From contig JADFZL010000002.1 of NCBI GenBank assembly GCA_015232575.1, positions 186,001-250,000 on the forward strand: 64,000 nucleotides of DNA. Direction: 5' to 3'. The position numbers and the translations under genes are program-made. The notes below the pieces were generated by a model, which saw only the letters and a list, made by a program, of their open reading frames with translations, did no database searches and was not told where the DNA came from. Shown here one piece after another: positions 56,974 through 64,000 of this stretch (the first letter of the stretch is position 1; every line of letters begins with the position of its first letter). This DNA is from Candidatus Rifleibacteriota bacterium (GTDB taxonomy: Bacteria; Muiribacteriota; Ozemobacteria; Ozemobacterales; Ozemobacteraceae).

Positions 56974-58245
56974 ATGAGCAGAGCAAAAGTTGCAGTATTA
57001 AGGACCAGACCCTCAACGGTTCTTGCAGATTATCATGAACTGATGAATCTTGCTGGTTATAAATCAATAATAAAGCCTGAAAAAGACACAGCCTTGAAAG
57101 TTAACATTTCCTGGCACTTTTTTTATCCGTCTGCATCGACTACACCATGGCAGCTTGAAGGAGTAATTCAGGCTTTGTTAAAAGATGGGTACTCGAAAAA
57201 CCTTATTCACGCTTGTCATAATAGAACTGTTGTTATTGATTCGCATCTTGGTGAACGTGAAAATAAGCAACTGGAAGTTGTTTCAAAACACGGTCTGAGA
57301 AATATTCATCTCTACGAAGGAGAAGAATGGGTCCACATCAACGATGCAGTTGGCGATCTGACAAAAAAGTTTCTCTGCCTGAATGAAGTCTATCCAAAAG
57401 GTTTCTCAATTCCAAAAAGATTCATCGGGGAAAATATTATTCACTTGCCGACTGTGAAAACGCATGTTTTTACCACAACCACAGGGGCAATGAAAAATGC
57501 GTTTGGTGGTTTGCTGAACGAACACCGGCACTGGACGCATCCTGTGATTCACGAAACGCTTGTGGATCTTCTTATGATCCAGAAAAAGGTTCATTCGGGA
57601 GTTTTTGCGGTGATGGATGGAACATTTGCCGGAGATGGTCCTGGGCCCAGATGCATGATTCCTCATGTGAAAAATGTTCTTCTGGCTTCTTCTGATCAGG
57701 TTGCCATTGATGCGGTTGCCGCTAAATTAATGGGATTCGATCCGATGAAAGATGTAAAATTTATCAGACTTGCTCATGAATTGGGACTTGGAATTGGCGA
57801 TCCAAAGGATATTGAACTGGTTGGGGATATTGAAGCCGCAAACGAAAACTGGAATTTCGTCGGACCATTCCGCGAAATGACCTTTGCGTCAAGGAATCAA
57901 CACAGAATTTACTGGGGTCCGTTAAAAAAGCCTATTGAATGGTCTTTAAAAACATGGCTTGCTCCATGGGCTTATATGGCTTCAGTCTTGTACCATGATT
58001 TATTCTGGTACCCGGTTTATGCGAAAAGTCGTATAAATAAAATCATGCGCAACGAGTGGGGAAAACTTTTCTCAAACTGGGAAAATCGTAAAATTGATCC
58101 CGATAATAAGGGATACCTCAACGTAGATTCTTATCCTATTGGAAAACACAAGATCGACACCAGCCATTTCTGGCAGGGTCTGAAGCTCCTCGGAATGGCA
58201 ATAGCCGAATCTCCAGAGTGGAAGAAACCTCAGTCCAGCAAATAA
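56974..58245 (+). CDS. DUF362 domain-containing protein
   Basis: A 423-residue protein of the DUF362 (PF04015) family. The hallmark segments are LKVNISWHFFYPSAST near the start, LPTVKTHVFTTTTGAMKNAFGG (about 165-187), the cluster MDGTFAGDGPGPRC, and SSDQVAIDAVAAKLMGFDP. No ferredoxin-type cysteine cluster is present, unlike some family members. Function is unknown; related proteins are involved in Fe-S or methylation enzyme assembly in some organisms. The start at 56974 follows AGGGAGA; the frame is open 12 codons further upstream with only a TTG. Confidence 0.85.
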   Translation: MSRAKVAVLRTRPSTVLADYHELMNLAGYKSIIKPEKDTALKVNISWHFFYPSASTTPWQLEGVIQALLKDGYSKNLIHACHNRTVVIDSHLGERENKQLEVVSKHGLRNIHLYEGEEWVHINDAVGDLTKKFLCLNEVYPKGFSIPKRFIGENIIHLPTVKTHVFTTTTGAMKNAFGGLLNEHRHWTHPVIHETLVDLLMIQKKVHSGVFAVMDGTFAGDGPGPRCMIPHVKNVLLASSDQVAIDAVAAKLMGFDPMKDVKFIRLAHELGLGIGDPKDIELVGDIEAANENWNFVGPFREMTFASRNQHRIYWGPLKKPIEWSLKTWLAPWAYMASVLYHDLFWYPVYAKSRINKIMRNEWGKLFSNWENRKIDPDNKGYLNVDSYPIGKHKIDTSHFWQGLKLLGMAIAESPEWKKPQSSK

Positions 58246-58369
58246 ATTCGGGTGGTCCCACTTCTTGATGTTTGTAATTCTACAAATAGGAATTAGAGTG
58301 TATTATCAAAATAAGGTAGTAATTTCAGACACCCTGATTCGGGAAGAATTTTAGTTGGCACTTTTTCGC

Positions 58370-58395
58370 TGTCATTTCGACCGAATGGAGAAATC
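58370..58395 (-). repeat. Dispersed palindromic repeat, half copy
   Basis: Reads tgtcatttcgaccgaatgga then gaaatc, a single arm of the family. Confidence 0.7.
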
Positions 58396-58589
58396 AGGTG
58401 CCTGATATGCTGATGAGACGCATATTTAAATGTGACCTTTCTGATGTCTGTTTTTTCGGTCTGGTTGGCAATGAATCAGGTATTTTATTTTTATGCTTCT
58501 GATGTGTCAACTCAATATCTTGGGGCAAAGAAGATTGGAAAAGGCTTTCAGCCGATTGCGAACAACCCGGCAGGATGCTGCGTTGATAT

Positions 58590-58629
58590 CATCTGATCTC
58601 AATTTTCTGTCTAAAATTGAGATCAGATG
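58590..58629. repeat. Perfect 17-bp inverted repeat
   Basis: Arms catctgatctcaatttt and aaaattgagatcagatg flank a 6-nt loop (ctgtct). No T-run follows. It is 71 bp before tRNA-Val. Confidence 0.8.
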
Positions 58630-58699
58630 GATGAGTAAGATAATATGGTAAAATTGCTTGAATATTTAAATTTATTGTGATAACATAAACATGTTTTTC

Positions 58700-58771
58700 G
58701 GGCACTTGGCTCAGTGGAAGAGCATCGCCTTCACACGGCGGGGGTCGCAGGTTCAAATCCTGTAGTGCCCA
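58700..58771 (+). tRNA. tRNA-Val (anticodon CAC)
   Basis: A 72-nt cloverleaf. The acceptor stem is gggcact/agtgccc with discriminator A; the D stem is gctc/gagc; the anticodon stem is tcgcc/ggcgg with loop ttcacac, giving anticodon CAC (reads GUG, Val). The T stem is gcagg/cctgt with loop ttcaaat. CCA is not encoded. Confidence 0.95.
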
Positions 58772-58893
58772 TTTTTTATTTTCGGAATTTCAGTTTTTCC
58801 TATGTACAAACTTGTCTGTTCGATGTTAGGTCTGCTAAGTTTGTAGGTGAGGTTACGTATGGCGATGATAATTGTTTAAAGGAGATTTTTCTG

Positions 58894-59793
58894 ATGAAGA
58901 CATTTCGAAAATTAGTCCAATCTGTTGTTGTTCTTTTTCTGCTTTTGAGCATCGCAAGTCTGTATGCTGGCGAGAGAAAACAAGCAAATCCTCTTAGAGA
59001 CGAAGTTCTATTGCACCTGAATCGTGAACTTCCTTCTTTTCAGGCAGATATAATAGAACTTGCCGATTTTTGCAAAAAAACTTTTAATTCATCTGCTTCT
59101 GAAGATTTGAATAGCCCAGAACTCAAAAAATTCTTTCATAAATTTCATGCATTCTATATTTCAGCATGTCGAAAACTTGTCAATATGATTTCAGTAAAAA
59201 CTGAAGTCACCGTATCAAATGATTTTTTTCAGGGATTTTTTCTGCCCACTGATAACAATCCAGTGTTTGTACAGCAGGCAACTGATATTTTGAACAAGTT
59301 GAAAGTTTACAGTAGACGAAAAGATTTGAAATATAAAGTTGGAATCCTTGAAGGAAATGGTATGGAAGCCTTTGCTAAAGGCGGGGAAATGATTGTTTTA
59401 TCAGAAGAAATTGTAAGACTTCCTGCGGATGAATCGGCGGCCGTAATTGCCCATGAAATGAGTCATCTTGAAAAAAGAGACTACCTCAAGAGCATGATTG
59501 CGAGAGAACTTAATCGCGCTATTATTGCCGGTCATTTCCCGGAAAATTCAGATAAATTTGGAAAAATTCTCGAATATGCCCTGGCACGCTTTCAGAGGTT
59601 TCATGAGTATGAAACAGATATTCAGGCGGTAAATCTAATGCAGAAAGCCGGATATAAACCTGATGGAATGATTTCTCTGCTGGAAAGACTTTTACACCCT
59701 TCAGATTCTGGAAACATTATAAACAAGGATCATCCGGTAATTTCAGATCGAATTAATGCAGTTAAAAGACATCTTTTAAGACTTCGAAAGTAA
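58894..59793 (+). CDS. Secreted M48-family zinc metallopeptidase
   Basis: A 299-residue exported protease. Residues 1-25 are a signal peptide ending in a likely cleavage site after LYAG. The zinc site is HEMSH (187-191) with a downstream EYETD (238-242), the M48 pattern. Family members (HtpX/BepA/LoiP-like) usually act in the envelope on misfolded proteins. No TPR part is seen. The frame is open back to 58714, but that would run through tRNA-Val; the true ATG is 58894, with AAGGAG upstream. Confidence 0.9.
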   Translation: MKTFRKLVQSVVVLFLLLSIASLYAGERKQANPLRDEVLLHLNRELPSFQADIIELADFCKKTFNSSASEDLNSPELKKFFHKFHAFYISACRKLVNMISVKTEVTVSNDFFQGFFLPTDNNPVFVQQATDILNKLKVYSRRKDLKYKVGILEGNGMEAFAKGGEMIVLSEEIVRLPADESAAVIAHEMSHLEKRDYLKSMIARELNRAIIAGHFPENSDKFGKILEYALARFQRFHEYETDIQAVNLMQKAGYKPDGMISLLERLLHPSDSGNIINKDHPVISDRINAVKRHLLRLRK

Positions 59794-59963
59794 TTATTAT
59801 CTAACATAAGAGGAACTTGCAAAATTAGCAATTATCAGCATTGTGAAAATAGATGCAAATGGCTCAAATAGACGTTTTTCCTCGTTTTCCTGTGCATTTT
59901 TTTATACAATATTGCAAGTTGCTCATAATACAGCAAATCATAATAAAGAAGTCATAAATTATT

Positions 59964-60023
59964 TCATTTCGACCGAAGTGAGAAAGCTCGCATTCACGAG
60001 ATCTCTTACTTCGGTCGAAATGA
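59964..60023. repeat. Dispersed palindromic repeat with perfect 16-bp arms
   Basis: The arms tcatttcgaccgaagt and acttcggtcgaaatga are exact inverted copies, the most regular member of the family. The centre is agaaagctcgcattcacgag then atctctt. Confidence 0.9.
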
Positions 60024-60355
60024 TGACTTATCCATAAGTTAACAGCGTATGCCTTTTTTCCATCCCACGGAGAAGTTGTGAAAAAATACCCTTTTTAGAA
60101 AAAACGAACCTTTGTAAGCCTCATCAACAGCGAGTCATTTTTTTAAAAAATCATTTATTTCACAGCCTCGAAGTTTTCGCGACGAGAGAAGATGGATCAC
60201 GCCCCCTCTATTATGATTTGTGGTACTCTGGAATTATTTTTGTTGCATATTTGTGAAATTATTTTTAAAATAACAAATATGCTGTGCGTACCATATCAAA
60301 CTATTCAAAAAGTCTCGCATTGAAGCATGAAGCATTAAAGAATAAGGTAACTGAA

Positions 60356-60608
60356 TGCAGAGAATACAAAGCAGTGCGTGGATATCCAACAGCATGCAGC
60401 GCAAGCGCAAAGCATTGTGCGGACATCTAACACAGCCAGCGGCAAGCGCAAAAGTGTGCGGACATCTATCACATGCAGCGGACAGTGCAAAGCAGTATAC
60501 GAACATCTAACAACAGCCATCGGGCAGCGTAAAGCAGTGTGCGGACATCAAACATCAAACATCAAACATCAGTCAGCGGACAGCGAAAAGCGGAGAGCGC
60601 AAAGCGCC
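60356..60608. repeat. Degenerate tandem array, about five to six units of 36-53 bp
   Basis: Each unit carries cagc, gca-rich purine-pyrimidine sequence, aaagca and tgtgcggacatc variants (for example gtgcggacatctaacaca). Unit starts are near 60356, 60395, 60438, 60474, 60520 and 60573, with a short catcaaa tandem within the fifth. Unequal spacing rules out a CRISPR array. Confidence 0.7.
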
Positions 60609-60627
60609 CGACCGCGGGGAGTGAGAC

Positions 60628-60645
60628 GGTCGAACTTGTTCGACC
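60628..60645. repeat. Perfect 8-bp hairpin
   Basis: Arms ggtcgaac and gttcgacc around tt. It is 4 bp before the GC-rich hairpin. Confidence 0.6.
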
Positions 60646-60649
60646 GGCG

Positions 60650-60671
60650 AGAGGGGGCGCGTGCCCCCTCT
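60650..60671 (+). promoter_or_regulatory. GC-rich hairpin before the ribosome-binding site, second copy
   Basis: Identical to the hairpin at 5232-5253 (agagggggc, gcgt, gccccctct). It ends 17 nt before the ATG at 60688, and the following aaaaaggggg contains the ribosome-binding site. Confidence 0.6.
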
Positions 60672-60687
60672 CTAAAAAGGGGGGAAG

Positions 60688-63600
60688 ATGAGATCACGTG
60701 GATTTATTTTCAGATGTACTTTTTTGATTGCTTTTTCAATTGTACTTTCGCAATGCGTGCTTTTTGCGCAAAACACTGTGCTATCGGGAAGTTTCCTTGA
60801 AAGTAAGCTTAAAATGAAGGAAAATCTCCGATATGTGCCTTTCACCAGTCTTGAAAACCTTCTTTCAGGAAAAAACACCGGCTTCATTATTCCACAGAAT
60901 GTATATGAAAAAATGAAAGAAGAAAAAGATGCATATCTGGCCAAAGGCCCTCACAGCCCTATTCAGAATAATCCGAATGAAATTACCTGGACTAAAGCTT
61001 CTTATTCCGGAAAAGTTAAAAATCGTGCCGGGTATTTTCAAGCCGAATATGGATTTGAAATTCCCCAGGAACGATGGGTCTGCATAAACCTTCCAGGCGG
61101 CGATATTGCTCTTGAAGAAGTTATACTCGATGGAAAACCCGTTGGTGTTATAAAGGAAGCATACGGCGGAATTCAAGATAACGAATCGCCACGGAAAAGA
61201 ATTCTTTCTCTTCAGCGCCAATTCAGTGAAAAATATAAATCAGATTTCAAAAAGGCTCCCAGAAGAACTGTTGTAAATAATGATTTTTCAATTATTGTAA
61301 AAGAAAAGGGATTTCATACATTAAAAATCAAGTTCCAGGCAGCCAGCCATGAAGATCCTGAAAAAAATGAACTCACGTTTAAAATTCCCAGAATTCCAAT
61401 TAATGTTTTTCAAATTGATCTTGAAAAAAGCGGTTTTGTCGGGGAAGTCGATCGAAGCGAAGGATGCCGAACAGAAGATTCTTCATCGGGAATAAGCAAA
61501 GTATCTGGAATTCTCGGAACAACAGATAGATTTACTCTGCGATGGGCTCCAAAGAATATTTCCATGCTGCCAGATCCTGCAGAAAATAAGCAGGACGTTC
61601 CACAACCAGAAAATCAGATTGCCCCAAATCAAACCCAGACCCAGACACAGACACAAACGTCAGTTCAGGTTCCAATTCCGCCAAAACCTGTAGAACCGCC
61701 GCGAATACTCGTCGATTCATTTTCATTAGTTTCATTTGGCGAAGGATTTATTCGGAATCATTCATTTTTCCGTCTGAACATTACTCGATCATCAGTCGGA
61801 CTGGTAAATTTCAGACTTCCAGCAGGATCAGTAATACTTGACTGCAAGTCAGAAAAACTTGATACATTCTCTGCTGAAAACTCCTCAGATTCAACAATTC
61901 TTAAAGTCCGCATGAATTCGAAAATCTCCGGACGAATTGATGTTGTAATACTTTCAGAAACTAAAATGCCTGATGTAAGCGGAGAAGTCGATGCTCCGAT
62001 GGTAATTTGTGAAAACGCAGAGCGAACACGCGGATTCCTTGGAATTGAAGCTAGAACTTCGATTGAGATTCAGAAAAAGGAAATTTCAGCAAAAACTCCT
62101 GCCGATGAGTCACTAATTACACCGATTGACCCAAGTGAAGCACCGGAAGAAATTAAAAATATGGCAAGCAGGCCAATCTTGCAGGCTTACCGTTTTCAGG
62201 AACCATCCAGATTCAGACTGCTGCTTGAAATTATAAGACATACTGATATTCCAGTTCTTACTTCTATTGCCGATTCAATGACTGTTACAACAATCCTTTC
62301 GCAGGATGAAAATACTTACTATTGCCTTGATTTGATGATAAAAAACAATGGCAATCAGTATCTTGAACTTAAACTTGCTTCAGATTCGCAGATTATTTCC
62401 GCTTCAATGGAAGGCTCTCCGATAAAGGCTTTAAGCCCTGGCGGTGATAGATATCTTGTACCTCTGCTTAATCAGAAAACCAGAAATATCATGGGGAAAC
62501 CTTTCAATATCAGAGTTGTTTACCGAACTCAGGCAGTACACCTCAACAAAGCTCAGTGGCTTCAGTTGCCGCTTCCGAAAATTGGAATGACCGTTTCTGA
62601 AGTTACCTGGCAGGTTTATGCACCAGAGGGATACTCAATTGTACCGATAAAAGCCTCATTCGATCCACGAAGGCCGTCTGCATCTTATTTCCCAGTCTAT
62701 CTCGGCAATTCTCTGTTTGGTTCCATTTTCTCTGCCGGAGCTGGGGTTTTTGTGATTTTTATCTTGTTTGGATATCTTGCTTATGGACGCATGCTCAGTC
62801 TTGCTAATTCAGAATGGTCTATGCAATCAAAATTTTTTACAGGACTTGCAATATTTTTTGTTATTTTTGTTTCTCTTCCATATTTTATGCAGTCCAGCAG
62901 ATCAACAAAACAACTTTTCGATACTATTGAAGGCACTCTTTCTGCGCCAATGTATGAAATGGAGTCTAAGAAATCAGAGAACAGGTCATATTCCAGGCAG
63001 GATATGAATTACGCTCCTCACTCCGGCAAAGAATTGATGGGTGAATCTGAAGAGCAGTCTGATGTTTCAGCCCCTTCAGCAGCTATGGGAGGTGCTATTG
63101 GAATGCAAAAGTCTTCTTTAGATTCCTTGGGAATTAAGGAGAAGAGGGCACCAATGGCGATAGCTCCGAAACTAAATCGCTCAAAAAGCCGTGATCAGGG
63201 CGCACTTCCCGTAGAAATGAAACTTCCGATGAATGGAATTCCTGCGGTAGTATTTAAAAGAATTCTTCTTGAAAACGAAACAGCTGCATTCTATGGAGTT
63301 GCCTTTTGGGCGCCTGTCTGGACACTTGTACCATACATTCTTAATGTAATTGGACTGATTCTTTTTATCATTCTTCTTCTGTTTTCAGTTTATAGAAGAT
63401 CATATATCGCTTCAATGATGTTTTTCGTCCTTTCAATCGCATTAGTAATATTAGAAGACATTTTTCCGGGAATTGAATTTCCGATAATTGTACCATTTAT
63501 TATTGGATTGTTTGTAACCCTTCTTGTGAGAATCTTTTCGTATATCTTTCTCAAACAGCCTGCTGTTGCAAAAAAGAGTGCTGTCGCAATATTTGTTCTT

Positions 63601-64000
63601 GCTCTTTTATTCTCTTCAAACTCAGTTTTTGCATCATCAAGTCCAACAAACAATCAAAACGAAGTTTCTGCGCCTTTGACTGAACCTCCGATGGATGTGT
63701 TTTTTCTGTATAATCAAATGGGAGACCGTATTTCAAGTGATTCCGGACTTGTTTTTCTCAGCAATGAACAGTACAAATTCCTGAAAGATCTTGGAATTCC
63801 CGAACCTGACCCGAAAAGACTTCTTCCACCATACAGCAGTGGCATCATTTCAGGAAAGATCGACGGAATTGTTAAGGGCGATCAGATCGATTTGAAAGCC
63901 GTTTTCGAAGTCGAATTGTACGGAAAAGGTTTTAAGCGCATTCCATTTCCGGCATTAAATTCAGGTCTTAAATCACTTCGAATTGACGGAGAAGAAGCTT
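60688..64000 (+). CDS. Very large exported membrane protein, partial (runs off the right edge)
   Basis: The frame is open without a stop from ATG 60688 (GGGGGG upstream) to the last base, at least 1104 codons. Residues 1-27 are a signal peptide (CTFLIAFSIVLSQCVLFA). A large beta-rich N-terminal region contains a Pro/Gln linker around 300-330 (repeated Q-T). Two membrane spans follow at about 670-695 and 713-735, then a Met/Ser/Gly-rich loop, and a cluster of hydrophobic spans at about 883-905, 908-922, 930-950 and 962-979. The last span looks like a second signal peptide (residues about 960-983, ending VFA) before another extracytoplasmic part. I recognise no family. Confidence 0.75.
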   Translation, partial: MRSRGFIFRCTFLIAFSIVLSQCVLFAQNTVLSGSFLESKLKMKENLRYVPFTSLENLLSGKNTGFIIPQNVYEKMKEEKDAYLAKGPHSPIQNNPNEITWTKASYSGKVKNRAGYFQAEYGFEIPQERWVCINLPGGDIALEEVILDGKPVGVIKEAYGGIQDNESPRKRILSLQRQFSEKYKSDFKKAPRRTVVNNDFSIIVKEKGFHTLKIKFQAASHEDPEKNELTFKIPRIPINVFQIDLEKSGFVGEVDRSEGCRTEDSSSGISKVSGILGTTDRFTLRWAPKNISMLPDPAENKQDVPQPENQIAPNQTQTQTQTQTSVQVPIPPKPVEPPRILVDSFSLVSFGEGFIRNHSFFRLNITRSSVGLVNFRLPAGSVILDCKSEKLDTFSAENSSDSTILKVRMNSKISGRIDVVILSETKMPDVSGEVDAPMVICENAERTRGFLGIEARTSIEIQKKEISAKTPADESLITPIDPSEAPEEIKNMASRPILQAYRFQEPSRFRLLLEIIRHTDIPVLTSIADSMTVTTILSQDENTYYCLDLMIKNNGNQYLELKLASDSQIISASMEGSPIKALSPGGDRYLVPLLNQKTRNIMGKPFNIRVVYRTQAVHLNKAQWLQLPLPKIGMTVSEVTWQVYAPEGYSIVPIKASFDPRRPSASYFPVYLGNSLFGSIFSAGAGVFVIFILFGYLAYGRMLSLANSEWSMQSKFFTGLAIFFVIFVSLPYFMQSSRSTKQLFDTIEGTLSAPMYEMESKKSENRSYSRQDMNYAPHSGKELMGESEEQSDVSAPSAAMGGAIGMQKSSLDSLGIKEKRAPMAIAPKLNRSKSRDQGALPVEMKLPMNGIPAVVFKRILLENETAAFYGVAFWAPVWTLVPYILNVIGLILFIILLLFSVYRRSYIASMMFFVLSIALVILEDIFPGIEFPIIVPFIIGLFVTLLVRIFSYIFLKQPAVAKKSAVAIFVLALLFSSNSVFASSSPTNNQNEVSAPLTEPPMDVFFLYNQMGDRISSDSGLVFLSNEQYKFLKDLGIPEPDPKRLLPPYSSGIISGKIDGIVKGDQIDLKAVFEVELYGKGFKRIPFPALNSGLKSLRIDGEEA

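Larger units (their letters stand above)
58246..58699. other. Non-coding stretch with a half repeat and a perfect inverted repeat
   Basis: These 454 bases hold no gene. They contain a left-half palindromic repeat (58370-58395), a 17-bp perfect inverted repeat (58590-58629), and the leader of the tRNA gene. Confidence 0.65.
59794..60687. other. Long non-coding stretch with several repeat types
   Basis: About 890 bases without a credible gene. They include a full palindromic repeat (59964-60023), a degenerate tandem array (60356-60608), and two perfect hairpins (60628-60645 and 60650-60671) before the next gene. Confidence 0.75.

Noticed and set aside
58714..58893. In-frame upstream extension of the M48 protease gene starting within the tRNA
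   Set aside because: It would read through tRNA-Val and lacks a ribosome-binding site; ATG 58894 has AAGGAG and starts a proper signal peptide.
60234..60506. 90-codon minus-strand frame within the tandem array
   Set aside because: It is an artefact of the repeat units, Cys- and Leu-rich with no ribosome-binding site.
60356..60608. Possible CRISPR array
   Set aside because: Units are unequal (36-53 bp), repeats are not constant, and no spacers or cas genes are seen.

Overview
The window reads as chromosomal DNA of an AT-rich (roughly 40% GC by eye), gene-dense, free-living bacterium with a large two-component signalling budget. Lipoprotein signal sequences, secreted proteases, a dnaG-rpoD pair and a tRNA gene show ordinary bacterial chromosome; there is no phage, plasmid, IS element or CRISPR array. 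The lineage cannot be fixed from the sequence alone. The mix (GlgM/GlgE, DUF1015, DUF362, CheB-CheR-PAS fusion, many hybrid kinases, intergenic palindromes) would fit a deep-branching environmental Gram-negative such as the Riflebacteria or deltaproteobacteria-like groups, but that is only a guess.

Layout. 1-0.9 kb: an ECF sigma factor with a translationally coupled membrane partner, cut by the window edge. 1.1-3.4 kb: a secreted M20 amidohydrolase and an orphan membrane protein. 4-8.5 kb: a DUF1015 protein, then GlgM and GlgE, the maltose-1-phosphate route to alpha-glucan. 8.7-13.2 kb: an acyltransferase-like protein with two cyclic-nucleotide-binding domains, and a 12-repeat NHL lipoprotein. 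13.3-17.3 kb: a tiny ribbon-helix-helix gene, then (minus strand) clpX followed by a JAB/RadC-DinG helicase fusion. 17.9-19.6 kb: a thermolysin/fungalysin-like protease. 20.4-23.3 kb: dnaG-rpoD. 23.6-25 kb: a TPR protein and a PfpI-like protein.

25-32 kb is a signalling block: a CheB-CheR-PAS fusion and two tandemly duplicated PAS kinases. 32-36.4 kb (minus) is an operon of a zinc dehydrogenase and two uncharacterised exported proteins. 36.5-38.8 kb holds a class III nucleotide cyclase and an AraC regulator. 39-45.7 kb holds a cysteine synthase and a tight three-gene unit: binding lipoprotein, giant hybrid kinase, and REC-kinase. 46-51.5 kb holds a PPP-type phosphoesterase, an SH3b-C39 protease-like protein, a secreted propeller-like protein, a Ser/Thr kinase and an alpha/beta hydrolase. 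51.7-56.6 kb holds two more sensor kinases (one with a fused binding-protein domain, one PocR-like). 57-64 kb holds a DUF362 protein, tRNA-Val, a secreted M48 protease and a very large exported membrane protein that runs off the right edge.

Two dispersed intergenic repeat families recur. One is a palindrome of about 65 bp (at least nine full, half or degenerate copies); the other is an approximately 55-65 bp element with a ctgcgtaa core (three copies). A GC-rich hairpin is found just upstream of the ribosome-binding site of two unrelated genes. Functional themes are sensing and signal transduction (six histidine kinases, a Ser/Thr kinase, a cyclase, a cNMP-binding protein), extracellular proteolysis, and alpha-glucan storage.
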